NCBI RefSeq assembly: GCF_004341625.1
Contig: NZ_SLZG01000023.1
Location: 1 to 64,000, forward strand
Direction of reading: 5' to 3'
Source of the DNA: Rhizobium sp. BK376
GTDB taxonomy: Bacteria; Pseudomonadota; Alphaproteobacteria; Rhizobiales; Rhizobiaceae
DNA: 64,000 nucleotides
Shown here piece by piece: positions 25,798 to 33,918 of this stretch. The position numbers and the translations under genes are program-made. Within the stretch, counting starts at the first letter, position 1, and every line of letters starts with the position of its first letter. The notes beneath the pieces were generated by a model, which saw nothing but the letters and a program-made list of their open reading frames with translations, was not told the origin of the DNA and ran no database searches.

Positions 25798-26712
25798 TCA
25801 CTGCGGATTTGATGGCGCATCCCAGTCCTCTTCTCGCGCCAAGGCGGTGATCCAGTTCTCGAAAGTCGTGATTTTCGCTGGCGGTCGCGGATTCGTATAG
25901 GTGATGCAATACGCTTGCCCGGTTGGCACCCTAAGTTGGAAAGGCTCGACCAGCCGCCCCGTTCGCAGATCGTCCTTCACAAAGGCATATTGCGCCATGA
26001 CGATCCCGAGCTCGTCGATTGCGGCTTGGTATGCCAGGGCGCTATTTTCAAATTTCAGGCCGCTGTTTCCATCTATGTGTGGGAGGTTGGCCGCCCTGAG
26101 CCAATCGGGCCAGTCGTTCGGTCGGTGCATTGAACAGAGTAAAACATGCTGCGACAGGTCTGACGGCTGCTGCGGCCTTGGAAACATTTTAAACAGTCCA
26201 GGACTGCAGACCGGTAGCAGCACTTCGCCAAACAATCGGTGGTGCTTGACGTTCGGGCTTGGAATGTAGCCCGACTCGATGGCGACATCGATATCCTCGA
26301 CGCTAAAGTCTGGCGGCTGATGAGATGTGGTGATCTGCACGTCAATATGTCTGTTAAGGGCGTGAAACCGCGCAAGCCGCGGCACGAGCCAGCGAATCGC
26401 GAACGTTGGCGGAAGCTTCAACTTCAGCATGTTCGCGTCCGGCTTCTTCGTCAGCTGTTTGGTCTGAAGATCAATCTCCTTAAAAACCGGGCTGATGCCG
26501 CGAAAATAGCTGTCGCCCTCTGGCGTCAATTCGCTTCCACGCCGCGTTCTTACGAAGAGCGGCACCCCCAGCCATTCTTCGAGCTGGGAAACATGTCGGC
26601 TGACCGCTCCTTGCGTTACGGATAGCTCCCGCGCGGCTTGTGTGAGGCTCCCGTTGCGGGCTGCAGCCTCAAATGCACGCAAGGCGTTCAAAGGTGGAAG
26701 GCGTAAGGTCAT
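25798..26712 (-). CDS. LysR family regulator, GcvA-like
   Basis: A 304-residue LysR-type regulator. The helix-turn-helix reads GSLTQAARELSVTQGAVSRHVSQLEE with the start PPLNALRAFEAAARNGS that is typical of the GcvA/AmpR-like subgroup. The rest is a periplasmic-binding-protein-like effector domain. It is divergent from the LeuC-like operon across a 226-base gap and is the obvious controller of it. The gap contains an ATCCT-N16-AGGAT dyad at 26797-26822 that could be part of a binding site. The inducer is probably a pathway dicarboxylate. Confidence 0.88.
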   Translation of the reverse strand: MTLRLPPLNALRAFEAAARNGSLTQAARELSVTQGAVSRHVSQLEEWLGVPLFVRTRRGSELTPEGDSYFRGISPVFKEIDLQTKQLTKKPDANMLKLKLPPTFAIRWLVPRLARFHALNRHIDVQITTSHQPPDFSVEDIDVAIESGYIPSPNVKHHRLFGEVLLPVCSPGLFKMFPRPQQPSDLSQHVLLCSMHRPNDWPDWLRAANLPHIDGNSGLKFENSALAYQAAIDELGIVMAQYAFVKDDLRTGRLVEPFQLRVPTGQAYCITYTNPRPPAKITTFENWITALAREEDWDAPSNPQ

Positions 26713-26938
26713 TGTGCCATGACTTTTTCTAGGGTCACTATGATTAAATTCTGGCTACCGAGCCCATGATTTCTCATGTTTATGTAACCGGCAGCAATCC
26801 TCATATGCAAGAAAATCAGGATATGCCAAGCCGGTGCGAGGCCGGAATGTTGATCCGAACCTTGGGAGGAGGCGGGGACGGCACAGTAGATCGCGCGTTG
26901 AGATAGGCGTGGCGATGTCGCTGTCCCTTGGCAAATGA

Positions 26939-28354
26939 ATGAATAAGTCCGCTCAAAGTCTTTTCGAAAAAATCTGGCAGTTCCATCTCATCAAACATTT
27001 TGACGATGGTCGGGACCTGCTTTTCATTGATCGTCACGTCCTGCAGGAAACGACCAGCGCTCGCGCCTTCGAAGGTCTCGTGCGCAAGAAGCGTCCGGTC
27101 CGGCATCCCGAACTAAGCGTCGCCACGCAGGATCATATCATATCGACGGAGCCGGGGCGCACCGAAACGACCAATCCGCAGGGTCGCGAACTGCTGACCC
27201 TAATGAGGGAAAATGCCTTTGCAAACCGCATTCGGCATTTCGGCGTCGAAGACCCGCGCCAGGGCATCGTCCATGTTATCGGCCCCGAACTCGGCTTGGC
27301 TTTGCCCGGCGCGATCCTCGTCTGTGGCGACAGCCATACATCGACGGCCGGTGGATTGGGTGCTCTCGGCATCGGCATTGGGACCAGCGAGGTCGAACAC
27401 GTTCTTGCGACACAGACGCTGGCACTGATAAAACCGAAAACCATGCGGATCGCCTTTTCCGGTCGCTTGCCTGCCGGCGTGACCGCCAAGGACATGATCC
27501 TGCACGCGATCGGTAAGTTTGGCATTGCTGCAGGGCAGGGGCATGCCGTCGAATATGCCGGCGACACAATTAGGGCTTTGCCGATCGAGGCGCGGCTGAC
27601 GATCTGCAACATGTCGATCGAGATTGGAGCACGTCTCGGTCTGATCGCTCCGGACGAGGCGACAATCGCTTACGTCACGGGTCGCGAGTACGCCCCCAGG
27701 GGCGATGTGCTCGAACGAGCGATCGCACACTGGCGTCGGCTTGCCACCGACTCAGGAACCAATTTCGACAAGGATTTGGTGATAGATTCCACCCGCATTG
27801 CACCTCAGGTAACCTGGGGAACAACACAGCAGGATGTTGTCGGAATCGGTGAACGTGTTCCGGATCCCGCAAGTTTCAGGGACGCGGCGCGACGTGAAAT
27901 GGCCACCGATTCCATGCGATACATGGATCTTTCTCCCGGCATGCCGTTGGAAGGGTTGCCAATCGACATCGCCTTCATCGGATCATGCACAAATGCCCGC
28001 CTGTCTGATCTTGAAGATGCCGCGGCGGTCGCGCGCGGCCGCAAGGTGGCCCATGGTGTCCGCGCCATGGTCGTTCCCGGCTCGATGACCGTCAAGCGTG
28101 CCGCCGAAGCCAAGGGCCTTCACAAGGTCTTTCAAGAAGCCGGTTTCGAGTGGCGGGATGCCGGCTGTTCGATGTGCGTGAGCATGAACGAAGATGTTGT
28201 GCCTCCTGGAAGCCGTTGCATTGCGACCTCAAATCGCAACTTCGAAAACAGGCAGGGACCGCGCAGCCGTACCCATCTCGCCAGTCCCGCGATGGTCGCC
28301 GCGGCTGCGATTGCCGGCAAGATTTCGGATGTGCGCAAGGTGATGGCGTCATGA
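26939..28354 (+). CDS. LeuC-like hydro-lyase large subunit
   Basis: A 471-residue aconitase-superfamily large subunit. It has CGDSHTST near residue 130, IGSCTNARLSDLEDAA with the first cluster Cys near 345, and AGCSMC near residue 405 with the other two. It therefore should hold a [4Fe-4S] cluster. Leucine biosynthesis is possible, but the neighbours are a lyase-fold enzyme and a dedicated importer under a LysR regulator. These point to catabolism of an unsaturated or branched dicarboxylate, as with dimethylmaleate or citraconate hydratases. It overlaps the small-subunit gene by four bases. Confidence 0.88.
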   Translation: MNKSAQSLFEKIWQFHLIKHFDDGRDLLFIDRHVLQETTSARAFEGLVRKKRPVRHPELSVATQDHIISTEPGRTETTNPQGRELLTLMRENAFANRIRHFGVEDPRQGIVHVIGPELGLALPGAILVCGDSHTSTAGGLGALGIGIGTSEVEHVLATQTLALIKPKTMRIAFSGRLPAGVTAKDMILHAIGKFGIAAGQGHAVEYAGDTIRALPIEARLTICNMSIEIGARLGLIAPDEATIAYVTGREYAPRGDVLERAIAHWRRLATDSGTNFDKDLVIDSTRIAPQVTWGTTQQDVVGIGERVPDPASFRDAARREMATDSMRYMDLSPGMPLEGLPIDIAFIGSCTNARLSDLEDAAAVARGRKVAHGVRAMVVPGSMTVKRAAEAKGLHKVFQEAGFEWRDAGCSMCVSMNEDVVPPGSRCIATSNRNFENRQGPRSRTHLASPAMVAAAAIAGKISDVRKVMAS

Positions 28355-28989
28355 GTAACGGTTTCGTCAATTTCTCCGGCATAGCAGCTGCGATGCCAGC
28401 CGCGAATATCAACACCGACGCGATCATTCCAATACCATGGATGCGCACTGCTCATGCGGACCTCGGAAAAGGTCTCTTTGCCGTGCAGCGATATGATGAT
28501 GCCGGCAACGAACGTCCGGAATTCGTTCTGAACCAGCAACCTTTTCGATCCGCGTCGATCCTTCTTGGCGGCGAGAATTTCGGCTGTGGCAGTTCCCGGG
28601 AGGCCGCGGTCTGGGCGTTGGTGCAGTTTGGTATCAAATGCGTTTTCGCACCCAGCTTTGCCGATATTTTTTACGAGAACGCATTTCGAAACGGCCTTGT
28701 CGCCGGGATCATCGACAAATCTGAGCTTGAAACTTGCTTCGCTCTCTCCGCCGAAGGCGGCGGCGATCCGGTCTTCTCAGTCGATCTTATTGGGGGCACC
28801 TTGATCCATGCAAAAGGCCATCAGACCCCATTTGGCATAGCCGCATCTCGTCGTGACGCGCTCATCCGCGGCGATGACGAGATCGGCCTTACTCTTCGTT
28901 ATGCGGACGAAATTGCTGCGTTTCATGCCGAGGGACTTGCCAAATATCCCTGGCTACATGCTCCTCTGACATCCAAGGTATCGACGTGA
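28351..28989 (+). CDS. LeuD-like hydro-lyase small subunit
   Basis: A 212-residue swivel-domain subunit. NINTDAIIPIPWMR near residue 20, the substrate loop GGENFGCGSSREAAVWAL near residue 72 and FADIFYENAFRNGL are the standard LeuD motifs. I start it at the ATG at 28351, which overlaps the large-subunit stop as ATGA; the frame extends further 5' inside leuC but without similarity. It ends with a GTGA overlap into the next gene. Its substrate loop residues differ enough among hydratases that specificity is not readable here. Confidence 0.9.
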   Translation: MSNGFVNFSGIAAAMPAANINTDAIIPIPWMRTAHADLGKGLFAVQRYDDAGNERPEFVLNQQPFRSASILLGGENFGCGSSREAAVWALVQFGIKCVFAPSFADIFYENAFRNGLVAGIIDKSELETCFALSAEGGGDPVFSVDLIGGTLIHAKGHQTPFGIAASRRDALIRGDDEIGLTLRYADEIAAFHAEGLAKYPWLHAPLTSKVST

Positions 28990-29870
28990 ATAGACAATCG
29001 TTCCGACACGCGCTCGCTTCAGAGCGGCCCCTCATTACCCCTCTTGCTCACGACGCCCTTTCCGCGCGGTTGATCGAAGAGGCCGGGTTCAAGGCTTTCA
29101 CCATCGGCGGCTCTGCTTTGCTGGCCGCGCGTCATGCCTATCCGGATATCGGCCTGATTGGCCTCACCGATATGGCGCAGGGGATAAAGGATATCGCCGA
29201 CGTATCCACTCTGCCGTTTCTGACCGATGCTGACGACGGCTATGGAGACGTTAAAAGCACGGTGCGCACGGTGCTCGCCTATGAGGCAATCGGCGTCAGT
29301 GGGATGCTCATCGAAGATCAAGAACGCGACAGGAAACAGCAACGGGCCGACAAGGCGGCGGCGGTAGCCGATGAAGCCGTCATCGAGGCAAAGCTCCGCG
29401 CGGCGCTCGCCGCACGTACCAATCCCGAAACCTTCATCATCGGACGTACGGATGCCTACGGCGTCTATGGGCTTGATGCGGCAATGCGCCGGGCGGAACG
29501 TTTTCTGGCGCTCGGCGTCGACGGCATTTTCATTGCCGGACTAAGGACCGATGCCGACTACGAGCGTGTCGGCAAGACGTTCAAGGGTGCGTTCTTGTCT
29601 GCGGCAATGTTTGAAGGCGGTAACGCACCTTGGCTTGCTCCCTCTGTCCTCGGACAGATGGGGTTCAGCCAGGTATCGTTCCCGTTGAGCATTCTTCTTC
29701 GTTCCGTTGCCGCGATGCGGGCCGGCCTGGAGGATCTGCGCAGCTATGGACTTGGCAAGACGCAATTGCAGCCGTTCGCGGGAATAACACAAGCGCGTGA
29801 GATTTTGGATGTGGCCGTCAACTTGACCAAATGGCGGAGCATCGAAGCGGAATTCGGACAGGACGGCTGA
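28986..29870 (+). CDS. Isocitrate lyase/PEP mutase superfamily enzyme
   Basis: A 294-residue barrel enzyme starting at GTG 28986. The magnesium site is clear in DADDGYGD at residues 81-88, followed by MLIEDQ near residue 107 and IIGRTDA near residue 150. Family members cleave or decarboxylate alpha-hydroxy or keto diacids. The gating loop after EDQ reads ERDRKQQRAD, without the KxCGH cysteine used by isocitrate and methylisocitrate lyases. So a standard lyase mechanism is doubtful and a decarboxylase or hydrolase-like reaction is possible. It is fused into one operon with the hydratase subunits and the importer. Confidence 0.85.
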   Translation: MNRQSFRHALASERPLITPLAHDALSARLIEEAGFKAFTIGGSALLAARHAYPDIGLIGLTDMAQGIKDIADVSTLPFLTDADDGYGDVKSTVRTVLAYEAIGVSGMLIEDQERDRKQQRADKAAAVADEAVIEAKLRAALAARTNPETFIIGRTDAYGVYGLDAAMRRAERFLALGVDGIFIAGLRTDADYERVGKTFKGAFLSAAMFEGGNAPWLAPSVLGQMGFSQVSFPLSILLRSVAAMRAGLEDLRSYGLGKTQLQPFAGITQAREILDVAVNLTKWRSIEAEFGQDG

Positions 29871-29968
29871 ACGCCGACAGTTTCGGAAGGGAGTGGGCTG
29901 ACGGAGGAGATTTTCATTCAGCGCACAGGAAAGATCGGACGCAATCGAATACAATGGGAGGAAAGTGC

Positions 29969-30967
29969 ATGCCAAGTTTGAGTTTTCAATGTCTGTCGGG
30001 CCCGGTGATCGCTCTGGTCACCGGCCTTATGCTCGCCGCGCCTGCTGGGGCCGAGCAGCTTGTCGTCAGCAATTATGGCGTCTCTGCCAATGGCATGCCC
30101 TTTGCCGTCGCGATGGCCAAGGGCTATTTCAAAGATGAGGGCGCCAACGTCACCGGTATTGTGACGTCCGACGGTGGCGGTACCACGCTTCGCAACATGT
30201 TGGCCGGCGACGTGCCTTACGGTGAAGTCAATCCCAGCGTCGTTGTCTCTGCAATCCAGAAGGGCGCTGACATCAAGATCGTCAGCGACAATGTCAGCAC
30301 GGTTGCCGAATTCGTCTGGGCGGTAAAGCCGGACTCGCCGATCAAGACCGTCAAGGATCTGAAAGGCAAGAAGATTGCCTATACCAATCCGCGTTCGACC
30401 AGCCAGGCGCTCGCGACGCTTCTGCTGCAGTCCGGCGGCCTCAAGACCGAAGATGCGGAACTTGTGAAGACCGGTGGGTTTGGCGAAGGCGTGGCAGCCC
30501 TCGATACCGATCTGGTCGACATCGCTCCCATTCCCGAGCCGCTTTGGTCGAAATTCAAGGACAAGTATCGCCCCGTCGCCAAGGCGACCGATATTTTGCC
30601 GCCGCTTGAAAACGTCATCGGTGTGGTCTCGGAATCCCAAGCGAAGGCGAAGGGTGATTTTATTCGCGCCGTCATCCGCGCGCGCCGCAAAGCAGTCGAT
30701 TTCATGATCCAACATCCCGATGAGGCCGGCGATATCGTCGCCAAGGCCTATAATCTTGATCCCGCTGTCGGTCGCGCCGCGGTTACCAACCTTACGACCA
30801 GTCGAACGCAGGGCATGCCGTACTGGGGACCAGGCACCATTCACATGGCCGGCCTGCAGCGCATGATCGATCTGCAGAAGTCGGTAGGAGCGATTTCGGG
30901 CGATGCCGACGTGTCGAAGATGATCGATACAAGCTTTCTGCCGGATGACATCAAGGGCATACAATGA
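29969..30967 (+). CDS. NitT/TauT-type ABC substrate-binding protein
   Basis: A 332-residue receptor of the SsuA/NMT1 group. The signal peptide ends LAAPAGA before EQLVVSNYG. YFKDEGANVTGI, DGGGTTLRNMLAGDV and VKDLKGKKIAYTNPRS are the typical lobe motifs. I start it at 29969 after GGGAGGAAA. Members bind nitrate, sulfonates, thiamine precursors or small organic acids. With hydratase and lyase genes upstream, an organic diacid is likely here. It overlaps the ATPase gene by four bases. Confidence 0.88.
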   Translation: MPSLSFQCLSGPVIALVTGLMLAAPAGAEQLVVSNYGVSANGMPFAVAMAKGYFKDEGANVTGIVTSDGGGTTLRNMLAGDVPYGEVNPSVVVSAIQKGADIKIVSDNVSTVAEFVWAVKPDSPIKTVKDLKGKKIAYTNPRSTSQALATLLLQSGGLKTEDAELVKTGGFGEGVAALDTDLVDIAPIPEPLWSKFKDKYRPVAKATDILPPLENVIGVVSESQAKAKGDFIRAVIRARRKAVDFMIQHPDEAGDIVAKAYNLDPAVGRAAVTNLTTSRTQGMPYWGPGTIHMAGLQRMIDLQKSVGAISGDADVSKMIDTSFLPDDIKGIQ

Positions 30968-31770
30968 CATCAGCAGTACATGTCACGCTTCGGGCAGCGG
31001 AGAAATCATTCCAACGCTCGGGCAGCAAGGAAATCGTGCATGCAATGGGGCCGATCGACCTCGATTTGCGCAAAGGCGAGTTCTTTGCGGTCGTGGGTCC
31101 CTCCGGATGCGGCAAGTCGACCATGCTTGAGTTGATCGCCGGATTGACGACAGCAAGCAAGGGCAGCGTCGAATTCGAAGGCGTTGCTATCGGCAACCGC
31201 ATCCCGGACGGCGTCGGCGTGGTTTTCCAGGAGGATGCATCCTTCCCCTGGATGACCGTGCGGAATAATATCCAATTCGGGTTGCGGCGAAAGAAGCTTA
31301 GCCAGGAAGAAAGGGAAGGGCGCGTTTCGCGCGCACTTGACATGATGGGCCTCGCCGCCTTTGCTGATAGCTACCCCGCACAGCTTTCAGGCGGCATGCG
31401 TCAACGCGTCTGCATAGCTCGCACCCTGGTCATGCAGCCGCGCCTCATCCTCCTCGATGAGCCCTTCGGAGCGCTCGATCAGCAGACCCGCTTGCTGATG
31501 GGCGACGAGCTCTTGCGTCTCTGGCGGCATACCGGAGCCACTGTATTCCTCATTACCCATGCACTGGACGAGGCCGCGATGCTCGCTGACCGTATCGGCG
31601 TTATGTCGGCACGGCCGGGAAGACTGCTGGACATCGTGGAAACCGGATGGTCCAAGGATCGCGACAGTCGCATCGTCGAAGACAATCGCTTCGGCGAAAT
31701 CACGGCGCGGCTCTGGCGATCGCTGCGGACGGAATCGATGAAGTCCATGGGCAAAGTGGGAGCTGCATGA
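30964..31770 (+). CDS. NitT/TauT-type ABC ATP-binding protein
   Basis: A 268-residue single-domain ATPase. Walker A is GPSGCGKST near residue 43, the Q loop VVFQEDASFPW, the signature LSGGMRQRV near residue 142 and Walker B LILLDEPFGALD. The Q-loop style and EDASFPWMTV are characteristic of the SsuB/TauB group. It powers the importer formed with the two permeases that follow. Start and stop overlap neighbouring genes by four bases on both sides, so the whole operon is tightly coupled. Confidence 0.92.
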   Translation: MTSAVHVTLRAAEKSFQRSGSKEIVHAMGPIDLDLRKGEFFAVVGPSGCGKSTMLELIAGLTTASKGSVEFEGVAIGNRIPDGVGVVFQEDASFPWMTVRNNIQFGLRRKKLSQEEREGRVSRALDMMGLAAFADSYPAQLSGGMRQRVCIARTLVMQPRLILLDEPFGALDQQTRLLMGDELLRLWRHTGATVFLITHALDEAAMLADRIGVMSARPGRLLDIVETGWSKDRDSRIVEDNRFGEITARLWRSLRTESMKSMGKVGAA

Positions 31771-32522
31771 TGAGCCGCCCTGCGATCTATCGTTTGATGA
31801 TCATCCTCGGTTTCATTGCCCTGCTCGAAGTGCTGTGCCTGACGGGAACGATCGATGTCATAACGATGCAGCCGCCGCACCGGATGATCATTGATCTGTT
31901 TGATATGCTGGCATCCGGCAGCCTAAACGCCGCGATCGTCAAAACGCTTTCCAACGCTGCAATTGCCTTCGTGCTGGCGCTTGCTATCGGCATTATGACT
32001 GCAGTTGTTCTCTACCGCTTCCGTCTGGCGCGCGATGTCCTCGATCCCCTGTTTGCGACTTACTATGCGATCCCGGTTTTTGCCTTCTATCCGTTGCTTA
32101 TCATTGTGCTGGGGCTCGGAGATGCGCCGCAGATATTGCTGGGCTTCATGCTGGCGGTCGTGGCTATCATAGTGAACACGTTGAACGGCCTGGATCGCGT
32201 ACCCCGCGTTCTTCTCAAGACGGCGAGGGTCAATTGTATGGGACCCGTCGAGACCGCAGCAAAAATCATGCTGCCGTCCGCGGCCCCCTATGTGCTGACC
32301 GGGGCCAAGCTCGCAGTTGCCTATTCGCTGATCGGCATCATTGGTGCCGAGTTCATCATGTCGCGTGGCGGCATGGGATATGAGATCAGCTTTGCCTATA
32401 ACAATTTCGATAACGCCACCATGTATCCGTTGATCATCCTGATCCTGTTCGTTTCGATCAGCGTGAACACGATCCTTGCTTATTGGGAGAAACGGCTCAT
32501 GCGGCGGAGGGGACAGGGATAA
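31767..32522 (+). CDS. ABC transporter permease, NitT/TauT type (first)
   Basis: A 251-residue permease with about six hydrophobic segments. The cytoplasmic EAA loop is seen around TAKIMLPSAAPYVLTGAKLAV, where a G at the centre is conserved. I start it at the ATG at 31767, which overlaps the ATPase stop. It is followed by a second, different permease with a one-base overlap, so the channel is probably a heterodimer. Confidence 0.88.
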   Translation: MMSRPAIYRLMIILGFIALLEVLCLTGTIDVITMQPPHRMIIDLFDMLASGSLNAAIVKTLSNAAIAFVLALAIGIMTAVVLYRFRLARDVLDPLFATYYAIPVFAFYPLLIIVLGLGDAPQILLGFMLAVVAIIVNTLNGLDRVPRVLLKTARVNCMGPVETAAKIMLPSAAPYVLTGAKLAVAYSLIGIIGAEFIMSRGGMGYEISFAYNNFDNATMYPLIILILFVSISVNTILAYWEKRLMRRRGQG

Positions 32523-33268
32523 TGTCTGGTTCGCAAACGGCACTGCGAAATGCCGCAATCCTCATTCTACTCGTGCTCATTTGCTGGCAGCTGCTTTACT
32601 GGGATGTTGGCGATATTGCACTGCGCTCGCCGGCGCAGACCCTGACCTATGTCGGCACCTTGCTTACCGGGGATATGATTTGGCCGCATCTGTGGGAAAC
32701 GATGCGGGCCTTCGTGATGGCATTGATTCTGGCAATCTTTGCCGGCCTGGCGATCGGATTTACGCTCGGCTACAACCGCTCGGCGGCTCAGACCTTCGAG
32801 CCTATCCTCGTCGCATTCTATTCGATTCCCAAGATCACACTTTATCCGATCCTGCTCCTCATTTTCGGGCTTGGAATATCGGCGAAGGTGGCATTCGGCA
32901 CGATTCACGGCATCATTCCGATCGCCCTTTTCACCATGAACGCCGTTCGCAACGTTCGCCCGGTGTTGATCAAGACGGGCAAAGTCATGCAGCTCAGTCA
33001 GGTCGACATGGTTCGTTCTGTCCTGTTTCCCGCCGCGCTTCCGGAAATATTCACCGGCCTCCGCGTCGGCTTTTCGTTGACACTCATTGGCACCCTGCTT
33101 GGCGAAATGTTTGCTTCTCAGAGCGGGCTAGGCTTTCTCCTGATGAACGCGATAGGGCTGCATAACATCGATCTCATTATGGCGATAACGCTGCTGCTGG
33201 TCATCTTTGCGGCAACGGTCAGCAGCGTCCTGCTCTTTTATGATCGCAAGCTGCACAAACAGAAGTAG
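32522..33268 (+). CDS. ABC transporter permease, NitT/TauT type (second)
   Basis: A 248-residue permease related to the first. Its EAA loop reads RSVLFPAALPEIFTGLRVGF, and FGLGISAKVAFG precedes it. I start it at 32522, overlapping the last base of the previous stop. Most SsuC-type systems use one permease as a homodimer, so two distinct permeases is a less common build for this family. Last gene of the operon. Confidence 0.88.
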   Translation: MSGSQTALRNAAILILLVLICWQLLYWDVGDIALRSPAQTLTYVGTLLTGDMIWPHLWETMRAFVMALILAIFAGLAIGFTLGYNRSAAQTFEPILVAFYSIPKITLYPILLLIFGLGISAKVAFGTIHGIIPIALFTMNAVRNVRPVLIKTGKVMQLSQVDMVRSVLFPAALPEIFTGLRVGFSLTLIGTLLGEMFASQSGLGFLLMNAIGLHNIDLIMAITLLLVIFAATVSSVLLFYDRKLHKQK

Positions 33269-33403
33269 CCATGCGGCGAGATTTCGGGGTGGGCACCGCT
33301 CGCCTTTTCCAGGACGAGCGCGGGATGCTGTGGCGTAAGGAGATAATATTGGGGCAGCCCTACCTGCTTCAGTCCATCGCCGCCGTCGTGCTTGGCGGAA
33401 CGC

Positions 33404-33727
33404 TCATCTTCGGAGGCGCTCGGCGACCGCGCTCGGCACCGCGTCGGCATCGGTGTGGGAACCCTCCGGATCCCATACGATATGCCCGAACTCGGCCGCG
33501 CTTCCATTGACTCCTCGTACAACGGTGCTGTCGCGGACAATCGCACCGCCGACGCCGAGGTCAAACTTGCAGAGCAGGAAATCGGATTCTCCGGTCGCGG
33601 CACCCCACGCCATCTCCGCAAGAGCCCCGCAGTGAGGCGCCTCGATCAAGACGTGTCGCCCTCGTGCTGCCACTACTTGTTCCCGGCCAATAACCGCACG
33701 CCCCGCAGCGCGCCTTTCATGACGCAT
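33404..33727 (-). pseudogene. Remnant of a ROK family regulator or kinase
   Basis: The minus-strand frame reads VLIEAPHCGALAEMAWGAA, then DLGVGGAIV, and VNGSAAEFGHI, which are the ROK family phosphate, hinge and sugar-binding motifs in order. The GxGxGGAIV loop has lost a Gly-Thr (KFDLGVGG). No N-terminal DNA-binding or C-terminal part remains in frame, and the zinc-binding cysteine block that should follow is absent. It fills the 650-base gap between the ABC operon and the TRAP gene, which otherwise holds nothing I recognise. Confidence 0.65.
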
Positions 33728-33918
33728 TATTCGTGCTGCGCGTCACGCCGCGTGCCATCCTTCGTGCCGCTCGAACGACGGGGTTAGTCATAACGAAGCC
33801 GGTGAAATGACCGCTGCTCGCGTTCTACTCTAGGCGGCTCTTTTGGCTGTGCGACCAATCACCTAGTAATTTGGCGTATTGAAATGATAGTCGAACAGCG
33901 TCTGGGCGTGGGCTCTGT

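Noticed and set aside
26939..28989. Leucine biosynthesis LeuC and LeuD by name
   Set aside because: The family match is real, but the operon partners are an importer, a lyase-fold enzyme and a LysR gene and not leuB or leuA, so I gave no leu symbols.
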